The position numbers were made by a program, and so were the translations under genes. Below, piece by piece: positions 7,816-15,366 of a DNA stretch of 52,560 nt. Position 1 is the stretch's first letter; the number at the start of each line of letters is the position of its first letter. The notes under the pieces are model-generated. The model was not told the DNA's origin. It was given only the letters and a program-made list of their open reading frames with translations, and ran no database searches. The stretch covers positions 1 to 52,560 of the IMG/VR virus record IMGVR_UViG_3300033148_004975. One strand, 5' to 3'. Source of the stretch: a virus.

Positions 7816-7889
7816 AGAAAGGCTTTATTATGGTATAAAGATGTATCCAGGAATTTTTAATTTTTCCACAAAAGAATAAAAAGGAAAAA

Positions 7890-8336
7890 ATGAAATCCGA
7901 ATGTATTTGTAAGATTTTTAACAATGGCGTTAATATTCCACAAAAATCACATTCAACAGATGTTGGTTTTGATATTCAATGTGTAAGTGATGATAAATTT
8001 AAAGACGGTTTATTTACATTAGAACCATTTAAGCCTCATCTTTTTCACACTGGAATTTTTGCTGAAATTGATGAAAAATATGGAGTTATATTTAAAGATA
8101 GAAGTGGACTAGCTAAAAACGGTTTACATATCCTAGGGGGTGTGATAGATCCTGGATATAGGGGTGAATGGAAAGTTTGCATGATCAATCTTACTAACAA
8201 TACATATGTTGTAAAAGAAGGAGATAGAATAGCACAAGCCATAATTATTCCAGTTATAAATACAACTTGGGTTAGCGTGAATGAAATATCTAAATCCGAT
8301 AGGGGTGAAAGTGGATATGGATCAACTGGTAGATAA
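7890..8336 (+). CDS. dut: dUTP diphosphatase (trimeric dUTPase)
   Basis: Hydrolyses dUTP to dUMP and pyrophosphate, keeping uracil out of DNA and supplying dUMP to thymidylate synthase (27884). The 148 residues contain all five trimeric dUTPase motifs in order: STDVGFDI (1), DRSGLA (2), GGVIDPGYRG (3), EGDRIAQ (4) and RGESGYGSTG (5, the C-terminal arm that closes over the active site). The length fits the family. GGAAAAA lies just before the ATG. The gene overlaps the following deoxyribosyltransferase-like gene. Confidence 0.96.
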   Translation: MKSECICKIFNNGVNIPQKSHSTDVGFDIQCVSDDKFKDGLFTLEPFKPHLFHTGIFAEIDEKYGVIFKDRSGLAKNGLHILGGVIDPGYRGEWKVCMINLTNNTYVVKEGDRIAQAIIIPVINTTWVSVNEISKSDRGESGYGSTGR

Positions 8337-9075
8337 TAATGAAAATCAAATGAATAGTTCTGGACTATTAAATGGTTTGCGATGCTATTTATCTGGCCCA
8401 ATAGAAAATGCTGATGATTGTGGGGGAGAATGGAGAAAACAAATATCAGAATTCTTGCATAGTATTGGTGTATTTGTATTAGACCCGCTTAACAAACCAA
8501 TACATACTGATATAACTGAAGGAAAAGAGCTTCATAAAACATTAAAGCAATTTATAAATGATGGCGAATTTGATAAAGTTGCATCTATTATAAAAACTAT
8601 ACGTGCTATAGATTTAAGACTTTGTGATGTTTGCGATTTTGTTATAGCATATATTGACAAGAATATTAATACTTGTGGAACGTGGGAGGAAATATTTCTT
8701 TGTAACAGACAAAAGAAACCTATACTTCTCGTATGTAAGCAAGGCGTCAAAAATATCCCATTGTGGATGTTTGGAACTATTCCACACTCACATATGTTTA
8801 GCAGTTTCGATGATCTGATTCAATACTTGACACGACTACACCAGAATATTATTATTGAGAGACAAGATAGATGGAGATTTTTAGATTATACTCAACTATA
8901 TTGTACAAATAAAGAAGAAATAAACAAATGTCAAGTAAGGGATAAGAATAAAAGAAATATTTTTTATCGCATACTTGATTTCTTAATACGTAATGATATT
9001 GATTTAATAATGGTTGCCGTTCTTGTGTTTTCTTTTATTGTATATTGTATAATTTATAGTATACTTAACAATTAA
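8317..9075 (+). CDS. Nucleoside 2-deoxyribosyltransferase-like protein with C-terminal membrane helix
   Basis: About 252 residues from the ATG at 8317 (alternatives 8281 and 8350; the start is uncertain). It shows the fold signature CYLSGPIEN near the N-terminus, DLRLCDVCDFVIAYID, then CGTWEEIFLC, matching the G-T-x-x-E site with its nucleophilic glutamate, and KKPILLV. The family moves 2-deoxyribose between bases or hydrolyses nucleotides. The last 25 residues (about DLIMVAVLVFSFIVYCIIY) form one hydrophobic helix, suggesting inner-membrane attachment, unusual for this family. The overlap with dut points to deoxynucleotide metabolism, but a sensor or effector role is possible. Confidence 0.72.
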   Translation: MDQLVDNNENQMNSSGLLNGLRCYLSGPIENADDCGGEWRKQISEFLHSIGVFVLDPLNKPIHTDITEGKELHKTLKQFINDGEFDKVASIIKTIRAIDLRLCDVCDFVIAYIDKNINTCGTWEEIFLCNRQKKPILLVCKQGVKNIPLWMFGTIPHSHMFSSFDDLIQYLTRLHQNIIIERQDRWRFLDYTQLYCTNKEEINKCQVRDKNKRNIFYRILDFLIRNDIDLIMVAVLVFSFIVYCIIYSILNN

Positions 9076-9102
9076 CTCACTTTAGGTGTGGAGGATTTAA
9101 AA

Positions 9103-9282
9103 ATGCGTGGTGATGTAAAATACGTTCAAACTGGTACCGTTAAAGGAAAGAAAGACTGTCCATCGTGTGGGGAACAAATGATTCCAGCTAGGACTAGAGT
9201 TTGCCCAAACTGTAATTATGAATTTTATCCACCAAAAAAGAGTTGTGAAAAGGTGGAAAATTCAACTGAAAAGGCTGAATAA
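9103..9282 (+). CDS. Zinc-ribbon miniprotein, copy 1
   Basis: 59 residues from the ATG at 9103, placed 8 bases after a GGAGG ribosome site (a GTG at 9088 is part of that site). CPSCG and CPNCNYEF form a classic double-CxxC zinc ribbon resembling UPF0547-like or zinc-ribbon_3 modules. A copy 47 residues long follows at 9320. No enzyme domain is present. It may be an adaptor for nucleic acid or polymerase, which is inference. Confidence 0.78.
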   Translation: MRGDVKYVQTGTVKGKKDCPSCGEQMIPARTRVCPNCNYEFYPPKKSCEKVENSTEKAE

Positions 9283-9319
9283 TTAAATGCTAGGCTATTT
9301 AGGTATGGAGGATTTAAAA

Positions 9320-9463
9320 ATGAAAGGAAAGAAAGACTGCCCATCGTGTGGGGAACAAATGATTCCAGCTAGGACTAGAGTTTGCCCAAACTGTAATTAT
9401 GAATTTTATCCACCAAAGCAAAGTCGTGAAAAGGTGGAAAATTCAATTGCAAAGGCTGAATAA
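9320..9463 (+). CDS. Zinc-ribbon miniprotein, copy 2 (shortened)
   Basis: 47 residues. Same GGAGG-8-ATG start and the same ribbon (CPSCG, CPNCNYEF) as the gene at 9103, but the 13 codons after the start methionine are deleted in frame. The ribbon itself is unchanged, and only the last dozen residues vary. Preservation of frame and ribosome site suggests it is translated. Confidence 0.7.
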   Translation: MKGKKDCPSCGEQMIPARTRVCPNCNYEFYPPKQSREKVENSIAKAE

Positions 9464-9467
9464 TTAA

Positions 9468-9614
9468 ATGCTAAGCTATATATTTACTACCGATATTACA
9501 ATATTTGATCTTGTATTTGCTGGTACGCTTATGACACTGGTTGTTTTATTTATGCATGTTATAACTCGAATTATATCACAAATGAGGAGAATAAAATGTC
9601 GTTTAATAAAGTAA
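9468..9614 (+). CDS. Small single-pass membrane protein
   Basis: 48 residues, overlapping the start of the following ssb gene by 19 bases in another frame. A hydrophobic stretch (about FDLVFAGTLMTLVVLFMHVI) covers residues 13-32 and is followed by a basic tail (TRI..QMRRIKCRLIK), typical of a one-helix membrane peptide with its C-terminus inside. It lies 4 bases after the zinc-ribbon copy. There is no strong ribosome site, so coupling is needed. The function is unknown. Confidence 0.5.
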   Translation: MLSYIFTTDITIFDLVFAGTLMTLVVLFMHVITRIISQMRRIKCRLIK

Positions 9615-10006
9615 TATTGATGGGAAATCTTACCAAAGATATTCAATTGCGATATGTTGATTATAATGGTGTCCCGTGTGCGGTAACAGATATGCGTATT
9701 GCTGTTGATTGTAGAAATGAAAAAACCCTTTTTATTGACGTTGTATTATGGAGGAAATTAGCTGAAATAGCAAATTCATATTTAAAGAAGGGAAGCCCAG
9801 TATTAGTTGAAGGACGTTTAGAAGAAGATTCTTGGACAGATAACGAAGGAAATAAACGATATAAAGTTAAAGTTATTGCAGATGATCTTAGGCTATTGCC
9901 ACGTAACAAGCCAAAGGAGGAAGAAAATGTAGAGAATAGCAACAGTAACAGCAATGATGATAATATCAATGACGATATTGATATTGATCAACCAGTACTC
10001 TTTTAA
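9596..10006 (+). CDS. ssb: Single-stranded DNA-binding protein (OB fold, acidic tail)
   Basis: 136 residues with the bacterial SSB layout: NKVILMGNLTKDIQLRY at the start, an FIDVVLWRKLAEIA strand-helix, then LKKGSPVLVEGRL. Residues about 105-130 are an Asn/Asp-rich linker, and the protein ends DIDQPVLF, a variant of the DDDIPF tip that docks SSB partners. It should coat ssDNA at the phage fork and recruit replication or recombination proteins. AGGAG stands 9 bases before the ATG. A second SSB follows. Confidence 0.93.
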   Translation: MSFNKVILMGNLTKDIQLRYVDYNGVPCAVTDMRIAVDCRNEKTLFIDVVLWRKLAEIANSYLKKGSPVLVEGRLEEDSWTDNEGNKRYKVKVIADDLRLLPRNKPKEEENVENSNSNSNDDNINDDIDIDQPVLF

Positions 10007-10058
10007 TTAAAATAAAGGCAATTTTACTCTTAGTCATTAAATTTAGAAAGGAAGAATT

Positions 10059-10412
10059 ATGCCTAATCTAAACCAAGTTATGTTAATTGGTCATGTAACA
10101 CGCGATGTCGAACTACGACATACTAATAACAATGTTCCTGTTACCGATATTTCATTAGCTATTAATGAAAAGAAGAAAAAGGGTAATGGAGATGTTATTG
10201 AAGAAACGACATTTGTTGATGTTACATTATGGAATAAATTGGCAGAAATCGCCTATCAATATGTCAGAAAGGGTGAAGCCGTATTAATTTGTGGTCGGCT
10301 TCGGTTAGAAACATGGGTTAAGGATGGAGAAAAGCGAAGTAAACTAAAGGTTGTTGCTAATCGTTTACAAAGACTAACCCATAAGTCTAATGAGGGCCAA
10401 GATAATGATTAG
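10059..10412 (+). CDS. Second SSB paralog, without the partner-docking tail
   Basis: 117 residues with the same OB fold as the preceding gene: NQVMLIGHVTRDVELRH, FVDVTLWNKLAEIA, VRKGEAVLICGRL. It ends shortly after the domain (QRLTHKSNEGQDND) and lacks the acidic linker and terminal Pro-hydrophobic tip. It can probably bind ssDNA but not recruit SSB partners. It may form mixed tetramers with the first SSB or act separately, which is inference. GAAAGGAAG precedes the ATG. Confidence 0.9.
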   Translation: MPNLNQVMLIGHVTRDVELRHTNNNVPVTDISLAINEKKKKGNGDVIEETTFVDVTLWNKLAEIAYQYVRKGEAVLICGRLRLETWVKDGEKRSKLKVVANRLQRLTHKSNEGQDND

Positions 10413-10689
10413 TAGTCATCCATGCCATGATTGTCCAAGCGAACAAGATTATATTTGTTCTGCAAGGGATAAATGTGCAAGATATTTACGTTATAGAACA
10501 ATTGTCAATTGTTTTCAAAAAATATTAGATAATGTTAAAGATAGGGAAGAATTTGTTAGTTTTTGTTCTGATTATTTACTTGCTTGTGGATATACAGTAC
10601 ATATTGGCCCATTACATGGAGAATGTTGTGGCGAAATTAAAGTAGAAAAAGTTGAAGCTAATGAAAATCAATATACGGACACCGATTAA
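10405..10689 (+). CDS. Cysteine-rich small protein
   Basis: About 94 residues from the ATG at 10405, overlapping the end of the second ssb by 8 bases (an in-frame ATG at 10390 is less likely). CHDC, C-x7-C and further cysteines up to CCGE give about ten cysteines, enough for one or two metal sites. The N-terminal CHDCPSEQDYICSARDKC looks like a compact knuckle. No family is recognised. Confidence 0.6.
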   Translation: MISSHPCHDCPSEQDYICSARDKCARYLRYRTIVNCFQKILDNVKDREEFVSFCSDYLLACGYTVHIGPLHGECCGEIKVEKVEANENQYTDTD

Positions 10690-11848
10690 CGGTCTTGGTT
10701 ATGGTGTTGTTGGCAAAAATATTGTTAAATCATTACATAGATTAAACTATGATGTTACTTTATTCCCAATAGGTTATATGCAATTTGAATCTCAAGATGA
10801 ATCTGAATTCTTTTCATCACTAAGTAACAAAGCTAAACGAGAAAAATGTGATTTTGGTGCTCCGTCACTTACTATTTGGCATGAATTCGATCTATCTTTA
10901 AAAGTTGGCAACGGCGTAAGTGCTGTACTTCCAATATTTGAAACTTGGCCACTAAATAAACATGATATGAATAATTTAGCTTGGCACGATATTATTTTTG
11001 CAACAACATCAAAAAATGAAGAAGAAATTAAACGCGGATTTACAAAATATAATATGGGATATAAACCAGTGCATAAGATTACGCTTGGTTTTGATCCTAA
11101 AATATTTAATATTGACTGTGATGTTAAACCAGATCCACATGTTTTTACCTTTCTTAATATTGGAAAATGGGAAAAGAGAAAAGGGCATGATATATTAATT
11201 GAAGCATTTAATGCTGCTTTTACAGAAAATGACAATGTTAGATTATGGATGATGTGTCATAATCCATTTCTTGCACCAGGACTTAATAATGGAATAGATG
11301 AAAACACTGACTGGGAAAAGAAATATAAGCAAACTAAACTTGGTCATAAAATCACATTTTTACCTAGAGCCCAAACTCATAAAGAAGTTGCAAAGATAAT
11401 GCATCGTGCAGATTGTGGCATATTTCTTTCTCGGGCAGAAGGTGCTAATTTAGAATTATTGGAAATGCTAGCATGTGGAAAACCATGTATAGCAACACAA
11501 TGTAATGGTCATACAGAATATCTAAATGATGAACTATCAATTTGTATACCATTGGAAAAATGTGAATGTGCAAATGATGGAAAATGGTTTCGTGGTGATA
11601 AGATATGGAATAAAATTGATGATGAGGCTGTAGAAAAAATTTCCAACTATATGAATTTAATATATATATCTAAATTTCAAAGTGGTGTATTGCCACCTTT
11701 TAATAAGTGTAAAATTAATAAGAGTGTTCAAAATTTTACATGGGACGAATGTGTTAAGAATATTATTAATATAATATCAAATAGAGAAATTGAGAGTTTT
11801 ATTTCAAAACGAAATGACTTAGAATTACGTATATTACAAAATATTTAA
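10661..11848 (+). CDS. GT-B glycosyltransferase, family 4/1-like
   Basis: About 395 residues from the ATG at 10661 (10652 is possible). The start MKINIRTPINGLGYG is a GT-B N-terminal donor-free domain opening. The C-terminal domain has FLNIGKWEKRKGHD and the E-x7-E-type motif SRAEGANLELLEMLACGKP, followed by IATQCNGHTEYL, which binds the sugar nucleotide. It transfers a sugar from a nucleotide donor to an unknown acceptor. It lies apart from the glycan island at 40-52 kb. The overlap with the previous gene suggests co-translation. Confidence 0.87.
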   Translation: MKINIRTPINGLGYGVVGKNIVKSLHRLNYDVTLFPIGYMQFESQDESEFFSSLSNKAKREKCDFGAPSLTIWHEFDLSLKVGNGVSAVLPIFETWPLNKHDMNNLAWHDIIFATTSKNEEEIKRGFTKYNMGYKPVHKITLGFDPKIFNIDCDVKPDPHVFTFLNIGKWEKRKGHDILIEAFNAAFTENDNVRLWMMCHNPFLAPGLNNGIDENTDWEKKYKQTKLGHKITFLPRAQTHKEVAKIMHRADCGIFLSRAEGANLELLEMLACGKPCIATQCNGHTEYLNDELSICIPLEKCECANDGKWFRGDKIWNKIDDEAVEKISNYMNLIYISKFQSGVLPPFNKCKINKSVQNFTWDECVKNIINIISNREIESFISKRNDLELRILQNI

Positions 11849-11863
11849 AAAAGGAGTAAAAAT

Positions 11864-12253
11864 ATGCCACTTAAACGATGTACAAAAAATGGTAAAAAAG
11901 GATGGAAATTTGGAGATAAGGGTAAATGTTATACTTCTAAGAAAGATGCCATTAAACAGGGCATCGCAATATATGGACCTAAGAAATTTGCAGAAATTAT
12001 GAAGAAGGATAGTTTTGGTGAAGTGCGAGATATTGTTTTTTCTATTTTTGATGATATTAAAGAAAAAATTGTAGAGTATGGAGCAGAAGATTTTTCTCAA
12101 AAGATTAAGGAAGAAACATTCAACGACACACGTAATGTTATTTTATCTGTTTTTTACTATCACGATTTTGATAAGGAAATCTCTAACAACGTTTCAGAAG
12201 AAGATAAGCTAAATCTATATATTTTGGCACAAGATAAAGACAAAAATAAATGA
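11864..12253 (+). CDS. Conserved phage small protein with N-terminal GKKGWKFG/GKCYT motif
   Basis: 129 residues. The first 45 (PLKRCTKNGKKGWKFG, then GKCYTSKKDAIKQGIAI) match a short motif widely seen in unnamed phage proteins, with two cysteines and a basic face. The remainder is helical and charged, with no recognised domain. AAGGAG lies 7 bases before the ATG. Its stop overlaps the next ATG (ATGA). The function is unknown. Confidence 0.72.
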   Translation: MPLKRCTKNGKKGWKFGDKGKCYTSKKDAIKQGIAIYGPKKFAEIMKKDSFGEVRDIVFSIFDDIKEKIVEYGAEDFSQKIKEETFNDTRNVILSVFYYHDFDKEISNNVSEEDKLNLYILAQDKDKNK

Positions 12254-12414
12254 AGTATACACAATTAGTAGAAAAACTTACGGATGAAAAACTACAAAAT
12301 GATGTTGCTTCACGTTTCTGTCATTGCTATGATGAATGGAGTTCAAAAGAATTCGCTAAAGAAGTAATAGAAGCTTTTGTTGATGATGTGCTGTGTGAAA
12401 TAGATAAGGAATAG
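12250..12414 (+). CDS. 54-residue protein, translationally coupled
   Basis: The ATG overlaps the preceding stop (ATGA), and the frame runs 54 codons with a strongly acidic, helical C-terminus (KEVIEAFVDDVLCEIDKE) and an F-C-H-C-Y segment. The position fills an otherwise unexplained gap before the RNA ligase. No family is recognised. Confidence 0.55.
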   Translation: MKYTQLVEKLTDEKLQNDVASRFCHCYDEWSSKEFAKEVIEAFVDDVLCEIDKE

Positions 12415-12434
12415 AAAAAATAAGGACAAAATAA

Positions 12435-13406
12435 ATGACAGAATCATCATATGAAGCTAATGTTGTCGAAATTATCATACATGATCATCCTAATGCGAAT
12501 AATCTTGGTATAGTATCAGTACATGGAAATCCAGTATGTATTAATAAAAATGACTGGAAAGGAATAAAGTATGGAGTTTATATTCCGCCAGATTCTATTG
12601 TTGACACTACAAGAGATGAATTTTCGTTTTTAGCAAATGGAAAAGATGATACTGCAATTATACGTGCTATAAAATTACGTGGTGTACCTAGTGTTGGATT
12701 ACTTATTCCAGCACCAAAGTGGGCAAAATTAGGCGATAATTTATATGATTATTATGGAATTAAACACTATCAACCAATAGATAGCAATATTAAAACTTCT
12801 GTTATAAATACTGCCCCGAATATATTTGCACCTAAATATGATGTGGAATCCATATTAAAATATAAAAATGTAATTCCTAAACAATCTAAGGTTTGGGTAT
12901 CTGAAAAAATTCATGGTGCTAATGCAAGATATGTATACCACAATAATCAAATGTGGTGTGGCAGTCGTAATAAATGGCATGGAAAAGAGTCAGAGTGGTA
13001 TAAGGCACTTGAATATCATCCAGAAATAGAAAAATATTGTAAAGACCATCCAGATATAATAGTATATGGCGAAATATATGGAAAAATACAGAAACTAAAA
13101 TATGGTATTGAAGATCATTGTCGGATATTTGTTTTTGATATATTGAAGGGATCAACATGGCTGTCACCGTTTTCTCTTATGAGTGAATGCGAGTTATTTA
13201 AATTGCCAATTGTCCCAACAATCTATATTGGACCTTATGATTTTGATTTAATTTGTGAGTTAGCCAAAGGTGATTCCTTAGTTAATAATGCCAACCATAT
13301 TAAAGAAGGATGCGTCATAAAACCAACAGAAGATATAATACATGATAAACTTGGCAGAGTTGCGTTAAAATGCATTAACAATGATTATTATGTTAATGTT
13401 AAATAG
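12435..13406 (+). CDS. ATP-dependent RNA ligase with N-terminal OB domain (DraRnl/Rnl5-like)
   Basis: 323 residues. The nucleotidyltransferase motifs are in order: SEKIHGAN with K158 as the AMP-accepting lysine (motif I), YGEIYG with E213 (III/IIIa region), EGCVIKP at 291-297 (IV) and ALK with K312 (V). About 150 residues precede the lysine, forming the N-terminal OB-like module of the Deinococcus RNA ligase/Rnl5 type rather than T4 Rnl1. The enzyme seals 3'-OH and 5'-phosphate RNA ends. With the kinase-like gene at 23012 it suggests repair of RNA cut by host nucleases. GGACAAAATAA lies before the ATG. Confidence 0.88.
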   Translation: MTESSYEANVVEIIIHDHPNANNLGIVSVHGNPVCINKNDWKGIKYGVYIPPDSIVDTTRDEFSFLANGKDDTAIIRAIKLRGVPSVGLLIPAPKWAKLGDNLYDYYGIKHYQPIDSNIKTSVINTAPNIFAPKYDVESILKYKNVIPKQSKVWVSEKIHGANARYVYHNNQMWCGSRNKWHGKESEWYKALEYHPEIEKYCKDHPDIIVYGEIYGKIQKLKYGIEDHCRIFVFDILKGSTWLSPFSLMSECELFKLPIVPTIYIGPYDFDLICELAKGDSLVNNANHIKEGCVIKPTEDIIHDKLGRVALKCINNDYYVNVK

Positions 13407-13427
13407 ATTTAGTTAGGAATTGCTATT

Positions 13428-13991
13428 ATGATAGTGCCATTATATGGTGTTAGAGAACTTAACATTGATGTTAATAAAGATATGGAAATTTTAACACAAA
13501 AAGAATATGAAGAATTAGCAATTAAAAGTATTTCACTACATGGCGGCAAATTAAGAGCTGTTCTCATGAATAGTGAGGATGCCATATCATATGTTATGTT
13601 CAAATTGATGATTGCATCATATAAGTGGGATAAAAGAATATCAGATCACAAATTATATTTATGGTATTGTGGAAAATATGCTGTGCAATCTATTACTACT
13701 GCCTGGTATAAAAATAGCGAAAGATATCCAATACATAAATCATTAAATGAGCACTTATCTGTTTATCAAGATAATGAAGATAACTATGATGCCGATGCAA
13801 TAAACGAGATGAAAAATATTATTAAAAATGCCAAATATTTAACAAAAAAGGAAAAAGAATATTCATTATTAGTTGCTGATGGTAATAATTTTACAGAAAT
13901 AGCCACAATGTATAATGTAACTAGACAAAATGTACAACAATTAGTTAGCTTTGCAACTAAGAAAATACGAGACAATGAAGATTTGGATTAA
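13428..13991 (+). CDS. Sigma-70 family-like transcription factor
   Basis: 187 residues. Residues about 48-90 (NSEDAISYVMFKLMIASYKWD, then LYLWYCGKYAVQSI) resemble sigma region 2. The C-terminus (KKEKEYSLLVADGNNFTEIA, then YNVTRQNVQQLVSFATKKI) is a region-4-type helix-turn-helix with the R-Q-N-V-Q recognition pattern. Regions 1 and 3 are missing, as in ECF and phage late sigma factors. It probably redirects host RNA polymerase to phage promoters, including the structural gene that follows at 16168. The target sequence is not known. Confidence 0.75.
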   Translation: MIVPLYGVRELNIDVNKDMEILTQKEYEELAIKSISLHGGKLRAVLMNSEDAISYVMFKLMIASYKWDKRISDHKLYLWYCGKYAVQSITTAWYKNSERYPIHKSLNEHLSVYQDNEDNYDADAINEMKNIIKNAKYLTKKEKEYSLLVADGNNFTEIATMYNVTRQNVQQLVSFATKKIRDNEDLD

Positions 13992-14334
13992 ATTTATAAT
14001 TCATAAATATGATGGTGATGATTTGATCAATAACACACTATTTGTAGTTAAAAATAATAGAATTATTACTATTGAATATGATGGTAGCAAATCTATTGAT
14101 CAGATATTTAAAGATATACAAAAAGAAATTGGCCTAATTAATCAGAACATTATACATTATAGACCACTTGTTTTTAATGATAAAAATAACAATTTATGTA
14201 TAGTATATATATTAAGAGAATCACAAAAAATGAGATTGCCACCTCAATATAAATATATAAAATATAAAGATATTGATATTGTTTGCGAATCACCAATAGA
14301 CGCAAAATTACTAAAAATTAGCCTTAATATGTAA
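13975..14334 (+). CDS. Hypothetical protein
   Basis: 119 residues from the ATG at 13975, overlapping the end of the sigma-like gene by 17 bases. It looks like a mixed alpha/beta domain, with alternating hydrophobic strands (FVVKNNRIITIEYDG, NNLCIVYILRES). No motif or family is recognised. It belongs to a run of three unknown genes before the ClpP-like gene, apparently one transcription unit. Confidence 0.6.
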   Translation: MKIWIKFIIHKYDGDDLINNTLFVVKNNRIITIEYDGSKSIDQIFKDIQKEIGLINQNIIHYRPLVFNDKNNNLCIVYILRESQKMRLPPQYKYIKYKDIDIVCESPIDAKLLKISLNM

Positions 14335-14342
14335 GAAATAAA

Positions 14343-14681
14343 ATGAAATTTTGGGAAAAGAAAAAGTTAAATAAAAAACTTAATAAAAATAATAAGAAAC
14401 AAAAGTTTGAACCACCATATCAAATTGCACTAAATGTAAATGCCGTGGGTGAAAAATATTATTCAATTTCTTATCCAGAAAATGCAGATCCACATAATAA
14501 TGCAGATATATTATGTGAAATGATAAAATCCATAATGTTTAATTTTGAAGATGACATATTAAAAATAATAACCAACAGACAAGATACCACAATTAAAATT
14601 ATATTTCAAAAATGGCACAATATAATTAATGATGATAGTAATGATGCTATTGTTAGAAACCCTCTTCAGATCGATTTTTAA
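14343..14681 (+). CDS. Hypothetical protein with basic N-terminus
   Basis: 112 residues. It starts with a lysine/asparagine-rich segment (about residues 4-24), followed by a compact domain with a central helix ending in MIKSIMFNFEDDIL. No cysteines or catalytic motifs. AGAAATAAA precedes the ATG without a clear ribosome site. The function is unknown. Confidence 0.55.
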   Translation: MKFWEKKKLNKKLNKNNKKQKFEPPYQIALNVNAVGEKYYSISYPENADPHNNADILCEMIKSIMFNFEDDILKIITNRQDTTIKIIFQKWHNIINDDSNDAIVRNPLQIDF

Positions 14682-14699
14682 ACTAGGTAATTGACAAAA

Positions 14700-15344
14700 A
14701 TGATAAAAAAATTTTTTTGGGAAAAATATGATAATAGAAGTGATGTTAATACTGATACACAACCATTCCCCAATATGAGTGGTGATGAGTTTGATGATGA
14801 AAATCAACAATTACATGCACATTATAAAATAATTCCATTGCCATTTGGTTTTTTTGGTCCCAAACAACAACAATATCAGTATGACGACTTTGATATATGG
14901 ATATTACATACCAATTTTAATATCACCCATGAAATATGTCAGCTTATTTCTGTCATCCCAGGAGTAGAGGCGGTTACAGTTTTATCAAGATATAGAATTA
15001 AAATCGGTTTTCATAAAACAAGTAGTAGTACCAAAATATTTAATATTAAAGAAATTCAAAAACGTATCGAGCAATCAATATTAGGATTTTTAATATTTAA
15101 ACAAGATGAACTCATTAATGCCTTTCCAGAAGAAATTTCTAAAAAGGTAAAATTACTTAGAGATAATATTGATTCTAAATATGAACATTGGGCTATTTAT
15201 GTATTACCTAATGCAGACATAGAAATAGTTACTAGTAATGATTATTCATGTGATTTTGTTAAGAAAGTACAATTTTTATGTTATATGCAAAAAATCATTA
15301 ATGGTGTAGTTATTATGTCTGATGATAAAGTATTCTTTACTTAA
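14700..15344 (+). CDS. Hypothetical phage protein
   Basis: About 214 residues from the ATG at 14700 (a TTG at 14691 is possible). After an acidic N-terminal region, the core FDIWILHTNFNITHEICQLI, PGVEAVTVLSRYRIKIGF reads as a beta-alpha-beta domain. I recall similar unnamed proteins next to head-protease-type genes in large phages, and the ClpP-like gene follows here, but this is weak context. The function is unknown. Confidence 0.58.
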   Translation: MIKKFFWEKYDNRSDVNTDTQPFPNMSGDEFDDENQQLHAHYKIIPLPFGFFGPKQQQYQYDDFDIWILHTNFNITHEICQLISVIPGVEAVTVLSRYRIKIGFHKTSSSTKIFNIKEIQKRIEQSILGFLIFKQDELINAFPEEISKKVKLLRDNIDSKYEHWAIYVLPNADIEIVTSNDYSCDFVKKVQFLCYMQKIINGVVIMSDDKVFFT

Positions 15345-15366
15345 TCATTAACAATGATAAACGCAA

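Larger units (their letters stand above)
9081..9479 (+). repeat. Tandem direct duplication of a zinc-ribbon gene unit
   Basis: Two adjacent copies share the GGAGGATTTAAAAATG start region, the coding core and the AATTAAATGCTA-GCTAT end. The second copy lacks 13 codons just after the start, in frame, and differs at a few bases. Near-identity indicates a recent event. Confidence 0.88.
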
